A stretch of 64,000 nucleotides of DNA, taken from positions 496,001 through 560,000 of the forward strand of contig JALRMH010000010.1 in the NCBI GenBank assembly GCA_026119935.1, in the 5' to 3' direction. The translations under genes were made by a program, and so were the position numbers. Origin of the DNA: Endothia cerciana. Lineage: Eukaryota; Ascomycota; Sordariomycetes; Diaporthales; Cryphonectriaceae. Positions 1 through 11,715 of the stretch are shown one piece after another (the first letter of the stretch is position 1; every line of letters begins with the position of its first letter). The notes under the pieces were generated by a model. That model saw only the letters and a list, made by a program, of their open reading frames with translations. It ran no database searches and was not told where the DNA came from.

Positions 1-719
1 GCGTCTCGGCCCTCGGGCGATTGGGGTTATTTTCCCCACTCCAGATCTAAGCGTCATATTTCCAGTATTTTCGGCGTTTGACGGATCGAAGAAAGATTGT
101 TTGAGATAGAGACAAATTTATGAAAAGCATCTGCGGACTCGTCCGCGCAAGAACAACACATATATTGTGACACTTGAAGAACGTCACCGTGTTCTCGGCT
201 CGCCGCGTCCATGATTCGCTGGTCGCTCTCCCATTCGCTGGTCTCCGTCTTGTCTAGGCTCAAAATTAGCTAATGCTACAAGGTGTATAGGGTGTGTGGT
301 GGATACGTTCTTCTTCCGGGAACCCAAGGAAGTCGGGACATCTACGGTATACAGTTAGTATACAAGCAACCCCCACCTTCTAGCTGTGGGTGCATGGCTT
401 GTCTCTTATCGAAATGGTCACGGCAACAATCATAGGTCCTCTCAAATCACGGAATTGTTGGCGTATTTTCCGTCATGACCTCGAACTCCCCCAGAATGTG
501 TTGCACCTTTGATGTCAACAGCTTCTTCATGATCAGCGCTATTGCATTCACACGTGAGTGGATGGCGAGAGCCGGATAGTGGACTTGTGGATGGTGGGCT
601 GTCTATAAAACATGGGCCCAACCGCATGGTTTCCCACAGATAACAGAAGCCTTCCACAAGAACGGTATTGGATTACCTTCAACCTAGTTGAGACCACTCT
701 ACAACGTCCCCGGTTGACC
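1..719. other. 5' intergenic flank of the dioxygenase gene
   Basis: I see no credible gene here. The open frames are short, lack recognisable motifs and lie mostly on the minus strand. The right end holds the promoter of the dioxygenase gene that starts at 720. Confidence 0.6.
604..610 (+). promoter_or_regulatory. TATA-like box
   Basis: The string TATAAAA lies about 110 bp before the ATG at 720. That is a plausible distance for a core promoter of the plus-strand dioxygenase gene. The transcription start is not known. Confidence 0.45.
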
Positions 720-2032
720 ATGGCCCCATCTGCAGTTGACGATCACGCCGACGGCCCCATCACGTCGAAGTCGGTGTTCACGGGGTACCCGCAGCCACTG
801 AAGTCATCCGGGGCTCTGGATGCCTATGAGTCCTTCGAAGTGACCCCGGTCATTGGCCGTGAATTTCCCAAGGCCAGCCTGGTCGAATGGCTGAATGCCC
901 CCAACTCAGACGAGCTGCTCAGAGACCTTGCCATTACTAGTGAGTGGACACAACCCAACGTCTAAACTCACCACAATCTGCCATCTTTACTGATATCTGT
1001 CTCTTAGTCTCTGAGCGCGGCGTGGTGTTCTTCCGCGCCCAGGATGATCTCACCAATGACCTTCAGAAGCAGCTCATCCTGCGTCTGGGGGAGCTGACTG
1101 GGCGTCCCAAGACATCCTCGCTCCACATTCACCCCGTGCTAAACAACAATCGCGAGCTTGGCGGCGATGACCCAGAAATCAGTACTATCAGCTCTAAGCA
1201 GTTCAGCAAATTATATAGTGACAGGCCTCACAATGATGAACAGAGAAGCCTCAAGAACCAGAACAATGCTCAATGGCACTCAGATATTGGCTTTGAGCCT
1301 GTGCCGGCTGATTACACTTCGCTGCGGCTCATTGAATTCCCTGAGACGGGCGGCGGTCAGTTCAAAATCTCATCTACCTTATTCGCAGGTCTGGTTGTCG
1401 TAGGACTTGACGGCTGATGCAGACATTTGGCACAGACACTCTGTGGGCTTCTGGCTACGAGGTCTACGATCGAATCAGCGAGCCGTACCAGAAATTCCTG
1501 GAGGGGTTGACGGCGACCTTCAAGGGTGAAAGCTTCCAAAAGGTTGCTAAGGAGAATGGGTTCGATCTCTACACGAAACCCCGTGGCGCCCCAGAGAATG
1601 TCGGCTCCGACTTGAAGACCACCCATCCCGTCGTCCGCACGAACCCAGTAACAGGCTGGAAGAGCATCTTCCCCGTTGGAGGCTTCGCTAGGCATATCAA
1701 TGGTTTGACCGCGGCAGAGAGCGACCACCTCCTGAAATGGTTCCTGGATCTGGTCTACCAGAACCATGATCTCCAAGTGAGGCTGAAGTGGAAGAACAAG
1801 AATGACATTGGTATGTCTAGGTTCCCCTTCCTTTCTCTACGAAGGCTCACAGTCACTGACCACCTGGGTAGCCATCTGGGACAACCGTAGCGTATACCAT
1901 ACCATGACACTGGACTACCATGGCCTCGGGGACAGGTTCGGTAACCGAGCTGTTGGAATCGGAGAACGGCCGTACTTTGATCCCAAGAGCACCTCGCGTC
2001 GTGTCGATTTGGGTATCCCTCACATCCAGTAA
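720..2032 (+). CDS. TauD/TfdA-family Fe(II)/2-oxoglutarate dioxygenase
   Basis: Exons 720-939, 1008-1355, 1436-1810 and 1872-2032 join in frame to 367 residues; all three introns are GT-AG. The product matches fungal alpha-ketoglutarate-dependent sulfonate/taurine dioxygenases, which hydroxylate a substrate next to a sulfonate (or similar group) using Fe(II), O2 and 2-oxoglutarate. The iron ligands are visible: HSD (H164, D166) after NAQW, and a distal His (H324) in the NRSVYH segment. The ETGGDTLW block between them is a family hallmark and is created exactly by the second splice. The GERPYFDPKS tail is also typical. The ATG at 720 opens the conserved N-terminus; an in-frame ATG at 612 would add 36 residues of no clear value. 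The substrate cannot be read from sequence; sulfonate scavenging is the family-level inference. Confidence 0.88.
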
Positions 2033-4371
2033 GTCGCTCCAACCCTCTCTACGAGAGAACATTACTGAAGGAAGCCCAAGGTCGGAATTTCCGTAGACCG
2101 CGCGTACGTTAGCAGCAAACAAGGGGTGATTGCTCTCTGCAACACGCAGCCTGGGAGGTATGAGACTCGAACGATGGAAGAGTACGCAGGTGGAACAGAT
2201 GCTTGTTGGAGTTCTGACAAAGACTGATACGCATGTTATGTTTACTTGTGTCTTATGTATCCTCATCCAACGCGTCATGCCAAACCATGTCTATTTCTTG
2301 CTAGGTTTTGCACTCCCTACTGTTTAATTGCTTTCACCTAGATATGGATGGACGCATTCACACCGTCCATTTGTCCACCTTTGCAGGCCCAAAGGTCTTT
2401 TTAATACATTTTCGCCTTATCCGGTCAGTTTCATGTTGTTGGGACCATGTCACAGAGTTACGAGGCAAGCCCGCCATCACTAAGCAGAACTCAGCACAGT
2501 AGCTCGAGCAATGTCAAAGATGATGGCAACTCTAGAGCGAGCATCATTCGTATTCTTGCGTGGGTAGTCTGTATACCAAGGTAACTCGCCACGGGAATCG
2601 GCTGATAAAAATGACTAGGGAAGGGGGTTTAGGAAGAGTCTGTAGACTATATTCTTGCACAAAAAGTGCAGCTGGAATGGCCGCCGCTCGTTGGGAAGAC
2701 TGGCTGTTGTTCGGCATGGCCCTATGGCGACAACAAGCCCTAGGCTAGGAGCCGCCGAGCTGATGGCTGAGTCGATGGAACGTTGACACTTTATTGTGGG
2801 TCAGTTTCATAATGATCATCACTACTTTCTATCTTACGCCTTCTCACCCGACCTGCTGCCTGTTGCATTCAGCCTTGCGCTTCAGGTCTGAGGCGGTAAG
2901 CTTTCCGTACATGTAATTATTCTATTTCAGATGTAGGCAAGTGGCTGAATCGATATAGTTCAGTGGAATGATGTCAAAAAGTAGGACAGATTGTTAGGGA
3001 TTTTGATTGATTGCAGAGAACGATGCCATCCTTAGTGGTCATCACCATAGCACGTATGCTACAGAATAACTAAGGCACTAAAACCGCATATAAACTTTGA
3101 AACCAGAACCCACAGTGGTGGAAAGCAGATCTGGCCTTTTGCCTCTTCCTGATAGCATCAATCATGAATACCTCGGTAAACATGGAAACTGGCATATAGT
3201 TAAGAGTATGAACACTGAAGGACTACGTCCAAGTTGCCGCCTGTCAAGCCTAGAAGGCGTGATCCCATATGAAATTCCGGAGCTGCCCCTGAGTTGGGAC
3301 GAGATGGATGCTTAATGCACGACAAAGACTCACCATAGTAGTTCAAGCAAGCGTAATAAATCGCTGGAGAAATTGCGTGATCTATTTTTGTGCCTTGCAC
3401 CTGGGAAGTCAAGCGAGAGAGTTGGGCCACCAACGGCCGCAGTAGCGAGTTACACGGCCGCAGTAGCGCTCCATGCATATCCCAGGTGCAGGTTAGCACC
3501 AGCACTTTGCGTCTCTCGGACAGTTCCGAAAGTTATCTGCGGCGTTAGTGGCTTGTAGGAGTCGTTCGTCTCTTTCCAGGAATGCAGGCAGTGGTGCTGA
3601 GCTTGGAAGCATCAAGAGCAGGCAGGACGTCGAAGAAAGACCTTGTAACCTTCGAGACAAGAACGGCCTCTTCAGTCTTGTATGAAGGTCTAGGAGAAAT
3701 GGAGGCTTGTCTCGGAGAGCGAAGAGAACCTATTCGATCGACTGAGGACAGGTAAAACCAGTCGCTGGTGGGATTCTTGACCCTGCAGCCAGCTGCGTCG
3801 GAACTCATTTCCCCTGTGGCACAGCGGTGAGCTACACTTTGACCGTGTTGCACGCACACCAAGTGTATGCGCTTTATTCCCGTCAGAATCCGTGAGCCTT
3901 CGTTCAGTCTGCACTACATATGTAAGCACAAGCATGCGCCAGGGCCCCATGCCTGGGGTGGCTGGATCCGCGGAACATACGTGGTTGGCAGCTTGAGTTT
4001 GAGAAAGACTCCACAAGTCGAGGATGTTTAATTGACCGCTCTTGTATCGGCTGAATAGCCTCGAGATCCCTCATAGGGATGACGGGCTGGATGGATGATG
4101 TTGGTTCTCTATCCCCTGCTGTAACAAGGAGCAGCAGAGGATCCAGGACCCGAACCTTGTGCCAACAATCGCCACGACACGAGATCAAACGGAGAATGAT
4201 GAGACTCCTCCGTCCATACCCGAACTTGTCTCTCTCTCTCTTCTCTCAGCCGGCGCAGGTTCATTCATTCATTCACTGCAACAATAGTATTGCGCTTGCT
4301 GCTCGGCCGCTCATTTGTTGTTTTTGGTTTTCTGATTTTATACACCTCCATGTCTGTCAAGAGCTCGCGAC
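2033..4371. other. intergenic region without a supported gene
   Basis: A 2.3 kb gap. Short open frames occur on both strands, but none has a domain, signal peptide or convincing splice structure. A near-exact tandem repeat and a 10-bp inverted repeat lie at 3397-3489. Confidence 0.55.
3397..3489. repeat. 10-bp inverted repeat enclosing a direct repeat
   Basis: GCACCTGGGA at 3397-3406 is matched by its reverse complement at 3480-3489. Between them ACGGCCGCAGTAGCG occurs twice, at about 3433 and 3454. The element could fold into a stem with a 73-nt loop. No function is known. Confidence 0.5.
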
Positions 4372-6834
4372 ATGGCTAGAATTCAGCCGACCTGGCGGCC
4401 AGCATTCTGGGCTTGCCTTTTTGCTTTCATTACAGCCTCGGAATGCGGCCAATATGCGGCGTTCATGACGGATCTAGGCACTCAGCTCATCGTCCTCGAC
4501 TCGGCAGGAAACTTCACCTATAGCCCGTGCAATAGTGGCTCGATACCAGTCTGGCCGACAGAATCAACACTATCATTGCCCATCTTGGTGACCCCTAAGA
4601 GTAGCTCCAATATCGCCGCTGTTGGATTTGTACAAGATGACACTGTCTATGTATGCAACCCGCAGAGACTACACCCATCTAAATCATCACTAATCCGGGG
4701 ATCGTCCAGGCCGATTTGTTCTACCAGAACACCGGTTCGAATCTGGAACACGAGCGGTTCAAATGTAATATGGATGATGGGACTTACACGCTGGAGTCTC
4801 GCGAGTCACCGGATGGAGAACTTTCAGACGACTCCGAAATGCCAGATGTCAGCATGTTCACTGGGCTTGCGACTGTCCGTCTTGCGGAGCTAGCAGGGAC
4901 ACGACTATTCTTCCACGACACCAATGCCAACCTGCATCAAATCGAGTACGGGGCGATCAATGAATGGACTTATATCGGCATGGTCAATCCCGATGGTCAC
5001 CTTCAAGGCCCGGCTGTGGGAGCTGCCGTGATCAATGCAGTCCGTGATTCTCATTCCCCCTTCTGGCAAAAAAATGATATCCCCTGTCGGGCATACGGGA
5101 GCTGGTCCAAGAGTGCTGGTCCTTGGACCCTATTCCTGAAGCAGCTTGCGTGATCCTTCAGATGGGTCGGAAATACTCGAACAAATGCTAATACTCGTTG
5201 TTGATCAGACGGCGGCGATGTACACTGTCGGGGCAAGGAGCGACAAGAACCTTGATATTGCCTCCACCTTCAGTGGAAACCCATGGACGGTCGGTGAGTT
5301 CTTTCCAATAGACGACGATCGTCCAATTCGTTCCTAAATGTTTTCATCCAAACGCTTTACTTTCATCAGACCAGGCTCTCACTGACAGACAAAGAATCCA
5401 CACCTTATCCTCTGTCGAACAGTAATACGTCCAGTACATCAACACAAAACTTTACCGTCGATGAGACTCAGGTAGTATCTGCCGAACTCGAGGGTTGGCC
5501 ACCACAAGTCGCCAATTTGGCCCTGGCTATCGACCAAGAATCCTCAAAATACATCTTCTACATCGGTAGCGACAATGCCCTGTATAACGTGTCGTCTGTG
5601 GCGGATACGGATCTTGGAGCCTGGAGCATCAATCCTAGTCTGGACACAAAATACTGGCCTTTGGCCGATGACGAGGCGGCTGACTTTGCTGTCGCATCTA
5701 ATCCTGCGACTTACGACATTCGTATCTATTACATGTCCGGAGGCTCAATGAAGGAGGTGTCACGTACTGGAAAAGACACATGGGCGGAAGCCGCAGCACT
5801 ACCAACGAAGTCCGCGAATACTGTAAGTGGAGAATCTCTCAATATCTTGTCACCTAAGTACTCCATCTCTTCGCAACCTACTCCAATGATGTGGCTTTTC
5901 CGAGACAAAGTTACCCGGGTCATCACTGGCTTAGTTAATACCAAAGCCCGCCAAACCGATGGTGGCGGTGAGAACGCCCTTATTCAACGCGACAAGCACT
6001 CTTCCAGCACAGAAAGCTAAAGCAACGGATGAACAGACACCTTCAGCATCGACAGCAACTGCATCAGCATCGGCATCAACAGGATCGAGTAAGACCACAT
6101 CGTCCACGAGCACACTATCCGTGGCCGCGCAGATCGGAGTCGGGGTTGGAGCGGGCCTCGCTGGGCTTCTTGTCGCAGGCGGAGCCATAGCCCTTTTCCT
6201 CCGACGAAGACGTCAGAGCAAGCCGCAAGATTCCCAGGACGAGGCCGCGCTTGCATTACAGCGCGACGGCGGTGGCGACGCACACCGCGACATGAAGATA
6301 CCGCAATACGGCTTCTTTGCGGGAGCCAACCGAAGTTCAGACCCCTTTGACCATGATGCTCAATTAGACGAGAAGATCGGGGACGCTCCTTTACCACCCC
6401 TTCCCAACAAGGCCGAACAAACGGAATTCCGTGCCATCACGACGCCTCCAGCCTCTAGTGTGGTCTACGTTCCAGCCTATGAGCTGCCCACAACTCCGAG
6501 TGCCCCCAAGTACGAGATGCCGGGGACGCCAACGGTCCCAGAAGCACATATAGCCTCCATGCTGCACTCGCCGGAGGCACAGAATGCTCGAAAGGGCCCC
6601 CAAGTCCAGACATCATCTAATGTACCACAAAGCCGGAAACCAGGCCAGATCTCTACGGCAAGGTCGCCTCCAAGGCCACTTTCGCCTACCATGTCTGAGC
6701 TAGACGGTGGCACGTTTGGGTCTTTCGACGCAGGCCATCAAAACATAGTTTCGCCATCACAATCAATAGCGCGGCAGCCAAGTCGGGATACTTATCAGTC
6801 GGCGACCCCTTCGCAGTTCGGTCCAACATTCTGA
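4372..6834 (+). CDS. secreted, single-pass membrane protein with a fungal lectin-like (beta-propeller type) ectodomain
   Basis: Exons 4372-4650, 4710-5039, 5209-5293, 5389-5822 and 5935-6834 give 675 residues. A signal peptide ends near residue 25. Residues about 26-375 carry repeated units of the kind found in fungal fucose-lectin-like propellers (for example YIFYIGSDNALYNV and RIYYMSGGSMKEV). A Ser/Thr-rich stalk (about 400-440) leads to one membrane span near 442-465, then RRRR and a 210-residue Pro/Ser-rich cytoplasmic tail. This layout resembles fungal wall-associated sensors, but ligand and role are unproven. The second intron (5040-5208) is long and its donor, GTCCGT, is weak; a GTGATC donor at 5028 is also in frame, so about four residues there are uncertain. 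The other introns have GTATGC, GTGAGT and GTAAGT donors. Confidence 0.72.
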
Positions 6835-7834
6835 GAGGAGGCTGCCATGGCCGTTCTTTCAGGCATTGCTGGAGCCGATGAGCCCACCCGTTAACCTGAC
6901 ACCCAAAAGAAGGCTCCAAGATTATGCTTGTAAAAGCAATCAAGTGATAACATAGCCACTTCACTTCGATGATGGCCTTGGGTAATGGAGGGTTGGAGAA
7001 CCCATGCATAGTTCGCGATTTGTGGCTGCTGCCATGTTTCGAAAAGCAAACTTGTGCATGCTCTTCAGTATTGCTTTCGATTTCGTGTACAGACTTGGAG
7101 CAATCTAGTACCCTGGATCACGTTCATGTATATTACAATTACGGACGGCAACAAATCACACAGCATTGCCTATGGACAAGGTCTGAATTTTCTGTTGCTA
7201 CTATGGTATGATCGGTTTCCCATGGCACATCTGTGGCAGACCATTGTGTAAGTGACAGTTCGGTTGCATTGACTTGAACAACACAGAGAAGTACTAAACT
7301 CAAAATCTGAGACGCAGGAGCCTGAGCATTTTATGTGCACGCGAAAACCCTGCCTAGGATCCTCGCCCAGCCGCCGATCATGTAGTTTCAAACGAGGCTG
7401 TGGTTCGCTAAAAAGCCTAATTCCTCGGAAGGGGCCGCTGTAAGTCCCGTACTCGCAATTGTTCCCGAGGGATGGCTTGCATCTTCACACACACAAGGCA
7501 GGCTCCGGCAAAATGGTTCACCACATCTTGCGGGAAAGATCCCATCGACTTGACTCGCACCCCACCCTTGAGGCCCCGCGCGCCTTGCCAAGTCCCTCGG
7601 CCTCATTTTAGGGACGAACTTAATCCTCAAACATCACGGATGATGGGGCCATACATTCCATTGGCATCTGATGGAGCCCGCGGCATAGGTCGTCTGAACT
7701 CCTTTATAACAGCCCTACCGTCGCTGAGATGAGCCCGCAAGGGACCGTCAACTGTCCTGTCTAGTGCAACAATATCACTATAGTCGCCCTGCTAGTTTCA
7801 CGGCTGCCGTTCTTTCTTACCAAACAGATCCAGC
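6835..7834. other. intergenic region
   Basis: Nothing coding is supported. It contains the 3' flank of the lectin-like gene and the promoter of the GH131 gene. Confidence 0.55.
7703..7709 (+). promoter_or_regulatory. TATA-like box
   Basis: TTTATAA lies about 126 bp before the ATG at 7835 and may be the core promoter of the GH131 gene. Confidence 0.35.
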
Positions 7835-8883
7835 ATGTCTTCTCAGTCCCTCTTTTGTCTTCTGTCCCTACTGTCGCTGGCGGCTACCCAGACCGTCGAA
7901 TTCGATGGCCGTATCCCTACCGGGACTCAGCTCACTGCGTTTGATGCCGATAATGGCATTTTCAACCCGTCGAACGTATTCGGCCAGAACCTCACCTTCA
8001 GCAAGCTTCTGCAGCTGCCTGCCGTCCAGCCATCACTATTCGACAGCAACAGCGTCCCGGTCGAGGTCACCCTCAGGTATGACCACCAGTGTCCAACCCA
8101 CCACTGGCAGCTCCCGCGAATGGACAATTGACGTTGCCCCGGCTTAGTGACCAGTCCATCTTCGCGCCCAGCGCGACCAACATCCAGACAGGCTTCCGCC
8201 GTGCCGAGCTGATCCCGGCCAGTAATAATGGCACCGACCCGTCCACGACCGGGGTCAAGACTCTCCATTTCAGCATCATGAAGGACACTGCGCGGCCGCT
8301 GAACCTCTCCCACGAGTACCAGCTGGTCTTCCTCGAGAGCAACGACTTCAGCACCAACCAGGTCGTGCTCAAGACAGGCACCGTCCTCGGCCAGGCGGTC
8401 GCCGACCCCGACAGCCTGATGCTGTTCTCGAACGTCAACAACGCCTCGCTGCTGTTCAGCACCAACTTCACCGCCGGAGAGTTCCACAATTTCGGGCTTA
8501 CCCTGGACTTCACCAAGAAGTGAGTCGAGCCGTGTTGAGCACAGACATAGTGGGGTACGCTGACAACCGGTCGCAGCACTACCCAGGTCTTCTATTCGAC
8601 TGGCACAACGCCACTTGCCCAGGTGACTGAAGCTGTGCCCAACGATGTCAGCGGACAGGGACAATTCCACTTCGGCCTGCTTAAGAAGCCCGTGAACGGC
8701 GGCGCGGATATCACCAAAAGCGGAGAGCAGCCTTCGGGAATCAACGAAGGTATCCTATTTGGTGGAATCTTCGAAGAAGACAGCTCTACAGGGGTCATCT
8801 CTAAGTCTCTCAACGCGTCTGCCGTAGCCTGCGGACAGAAGGTGCGAAGGCTGTCCGTTCAACGCCGGACTCAACGTGCATAG
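7835..8883 (+). CDS. glycoside hydrolase family 131 (beta-glucanase), secreted
   Basis: Exons 7835-8076, 8148-8519 and 8577-8883 give 306 residues. Both introns are GT-AG (71 and 57 nt) with GTATGA and GTGAGT donors. The first about 18 residues form a signal peptide ending LSLAATQT. The remainder reads as a GH131 catalytic domain: VEFDGRIP near the mature N-terminus, TGFRRAELIPASNNGTD, a LHFSIMKD strand, SHEYQLVFLESNDFSTN and GILFGGIFEED. GH131 enzymes act on beta-1,3/1,4/1,6-glucans and are common in fungi that degrade plant walls. No cellulose-binding module is attached. The last about 25 residues are basic and not obviously conserved, so the true end may differ slightly. Family assignment comes from remembered sequence resemblance, not a search. 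Confidence 0.8.
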
Positions 8884-9187
8884 ATGGGCTGGGAAAGTAG
8901 CAACAACCTGAGGAGGGTTGAAAAACATAGATCGATCGTCCAATGCAAGGGGTGTTGATCACCTAGGGTCGAAGAAGCTTGTGCATACCTTGCTATCTGC
9001 CTTGGCGAAGGCGAAAAGGTGTTGGCAGCCTTATTGTGTCTGCCATCTGCACTGTCTCATCCAGAGTCCTCGGCGCTCGCAATTAAGATTCCCCGGTCGG
9101 ACCGAGCAGGCCGTATATTATCTGCATGGCCGTAATTGCTTCGTGGCATCTTCAATACTGGCCCACATGTGTGTCGTCACGCCATTC
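8884..9187. other. convergent intergenic spacer
   Basis: A 304-bp gap between the 3' ends of the GH131 gene and the CWF19 gene. It presumably holds both terminators. No gene is seen. Confidence 0.6.
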
Positions 9188-11350
9188 TCAGCCCTCCGTC
9201 AACACCCTAGTCCAGTCAAACTTGCGCCACCTCTTCTTGAAATCCTCCGTGCGCGGGTCACTCCTGCTCCACCGGCCCTGCTTCTTGATATTATCGGGCT
9301 CGCAGTCCAACATGCCTCCCAGAATCTCCCTTGCAAACAGGTCACCCCTGGGCCACCGGGACGAGTCTTCCACGATATGGCCTAGCCCGCCATCGATGGT
9401 GAACCAGGCATGGAAGTATGGCATCTCCTTCGCAATGCTTCGCCGGAAGGCAAGCTTGCCTAACCCTTCTCTGGCCTTCTTGCCTGTATCGATGATCTTT
9501 TTGTGCTGTGTCCATTCTTCGTCGCTCGACAGAATGGCCTCCCGGAAGAACGCAGGCGCTGTATCACCGAGATCCCACGGGATAGGCACCGCAGTAAGCG
9601 CGGCGTGGAGGTGTCGCTGGGGTGCGGCTGCGTTCTCATAGAAGACCACCTCGCGCCCTTGTTCGTGATATAGGCGGGTGAGAGATTTCATAAAGTTGCG
9701 GATTTCCTCCCACTCGTCGTCGTCGCACTCGAGCAGATTTGTCCGGTGACTGATGGGAACCACGACGGCGCCTCCTTCTGCGCCTTTGAGCTCAGGCTCG
9801 GTAGGCAGAGTAAGGTAGACGCGCGTTCCGAGGGCGATGATTGGCGCGATTGGAAGGTCTTGGGGCGGTTTCCGATCCTCGTGATGGCACAGCGGGCAAG
9901 AATCAAGAATTTTGTTCATCTTCTGGTATTCGTTGACGGCCATGTTCTTCAAGTTGATCTCGGACTTGTGCACGCGTTTCGCAAGCTTCTCGGCGTTCTC
10001 ATCGAGATACTCCAAGTCATCGTCGAATTTCGCATCCTTGGCGATGCGCTCGGCCAGGCGCATACCTTCACCGCCTCCTTGACCGCGGGTCCGGCGCTCT
10101 TCCCGAAGCATGTCGTCGATGCTCATGTCCTCATTGGCCTCCACGAGACCGCGCTCGCGTCCGCGCTTGTTTTCAATGGCCTTGACTTCGCCCCGCTGCC
10201 CTGCGAGCATACGATTATGCATCGCATCCAGCACCACGGCCTGGTCCGCGGTTGCTGTACCATTGAAGCGCGCCAACGCTGCGTTGTACTCCGCCTCGAG
10301 CTTTTCTGCATCCGGCGCCTTCCGCAGCTTGGCCTTCATGACCTGGGCACGCATGCGGTTAAGAGCTGTCTGATCCACCGGAGGCAGAGCTTCCTGCATG
10401 ATCGCACCCTGCTCTGGAACGTCCTGGGGAGGGCCGAAGTCCTCCTTCGGCGTTGGACGAGTCTTGGCCATGCGCTCACGGTATAGATCCCCAGTAGGCT
10501 TCTCAGAACCCCTGTAGCCCTCTCCGTAGACATTCCTCCTGTCCATCTCGGTCTTCTCTTCCCGAGCGTCGTCGAACTCTTTTAGACTTCCGAAGCGCTC
10601 CTCTGCCACGTCCTCGACAGGCCGTCCGCTCTGCTCTGCCGTGATGTAGACAGCCTTAAGCTTCGTCATCCGCCATTTCGATCCGTCATCGCCAAAGGTA
10701 TAATCCACTTCCTGGGTCAAGTCGTCAACACCAGTTGCCGAGGCACCGCTTGGTCCTCCTAGACCTGTGTTCAGCTCTCGATGATGTATCACCCGCTCCG
10801 GAGCCTGCTTCGGAGGCGGCGTCTTTTCCTTTTTGCCGCGGTGGATGTAATCAATGTCCACAGAACCGGTCATCCAGGAATCACGAGCCAGGGGCTGCGC
10901 TTCGTCTCGGGGCTTTTCCTCGTCCGGAAGAGGCAACTTCTCCTTTGGGTCTGTAGACTTGATGAACTCTGGCTCGTCGTCTCCGGCTTGGTCGCGATGT
11001 GTGTGCTTGTGACGCTCGCTGCGACTCGAGTCCTCATCATCGTGCTTGGTGTGCCGCGATCGTTTGCGTCGGTGACCATCCTCGCCCTCATTACCATCGC
11101 GCGACCGGTGGTGTCGATGTTTGTGGTCGTCCCTTTCCCTGTCCCTGTCGTGATCTCTGTGGCGATCGCTGTCCCTCGCCCGATCTTTGTCCCGGAGCGC
11201 ACCTCGATCGCCCCTCTCTGCCGACCTCTCGCGGCGGTGGTTATGGCGATGCTTGTGCTTCTTCTCCTTCCTCTCGGCACGTTCCTGCTCCTGCTCTCGC
11301 TCAGCCTTTTCAGCAGCAAGCTGCTTTTCGAACTCGTCAAGTCCGTCCAT
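9188..11350 (-). CDS. CWF19: Cwf19-like pre-mRNA splicing factor
   Basis: An intronless frame of 720 residues. The N-terminal third is highly charged with RS/RD/HRD-type runs. The C-terminal half holds the CwfJ pair: CwfJ_C_1 with CPLCHHED and QRHLHAALTAVP, then CwfJ_C_2 ending RWRKFDWTRVL. Proteins of this family bind the spliceosome and help in turnover of the intron lariat; the HIT-like fold in CwfJ_C_1 is related to lariat-debranching partners. I chose the ATG at 11350 (MDGLDEFEKQL) because it is where family proteins begin; the same frame extends upstream to 11428 without conserved sequence. The gene is divergent from the GPN1 gene across 365 bp. Confidence 0.9.
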   Translation of the reverse strand: MDGLDEFEKQLAAEKAEREQEQERAERKEKKHKHRHNHRRERSAERGDRGALRDKDRARDSDRHRDHDRDRERDDHKHRHHRSRDGNEGEDGHRRKRSRHTKHDDEDSSRSERHKHTHRDQAGDDEPEFIKSTDPKEKLPLPDEEKPRDEAQPLARDSWMTGSVDIDYIHRGKKEKTPPPKQAPERVIHHRELNTGLGGPSGASATGVDDLTQEVDYTFGDDGSKWRMTKLKAVYITAEQSGRPVEDVAEERFGSLKEFDDAREEKTEMDRRNVYGEGYRGSEKPTGDLYRERMAKTRPTPKEDFGPPQDVPEQGAIMQEALPPVDQTALNRMRAQVMKAKLRKAPDAEKLEAEYNAALARFNGTATADQAVVLDAMHNRMLAGQRGEVKAIENKRGRERGLVEANEDMSIDDMLREERRTRGQGGGEGMRLAERIAKDAKFDDDLEYLDENAEKLAKRVHKSEINLKNMAVNEYQKMNKILDSCPLCHHEDRKPPQDLPIAPIIALGTRVYLTLPTEPELKGAEGGAVVVPISHRTNLLECDDDEWEEIRNFMKSLTRLYHEQGREVVFYENAAAPQRHLHAALTAVPIPWDLGDTAPAFFREAILSSDEEWTQHKKIIDTGKKAREGLGKLAFRRSIAKEMPYFHAWFTIDGGLGHIVEDSSRWPRGDLFAREILGGMLDCEPDNIKKQGRWSRSDPRTEDFKKRWRKFDWTRVLTEG

Positions 11351-11715
11351 TGTTGAATAATGAGACGAGGGACTGATAAGAGGGTCGGTTATGGTACCTC
11401 GAGAATAAAAGGGCGTGGGATGCTGCACCCCGAGCAGCAGAGTACCACTGCGTTATTGCCGAAGGACAGTAGCCAGAGGTTGCTAGAAAGTATGACGTGA
11501 GGGCTCTGTGAGGCTCTGCTTGGAGCCACTGGTGCCGCCCCAAGATTTCCACCCGCCAGGGGGTCTCAGTGCAGCGCGGGGGTCGCCGCCACACATGCAA
11601 CCTCGAGTGCCGATTGATGCCCCGCCATTCTGCCTCCCACTTTTCGTGTGAGGCTTTGCGCCATGAGCTCCACCATCCTCGACGACCATCTTTCCACCAC
11701 CATCAGAGCTCCAAG
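11351..11715. promoter_or_regulatory. shared divergent promoter of CWF19 and GPN1
   Basis: These 365 bp separate the ATG codons of two head-to-head housekeeping genes, so the promoters must overlap or abut. I see no clear TATA box on either strand. Confidence 0.6.

Noticed and set aside
5040..5208. A frameshift at the A7 run in the lectin-like gene
   Set aside because: An in-frame intron covers the run and joins the flanking blades well, so no frameshift is needed, although the donor is weak.
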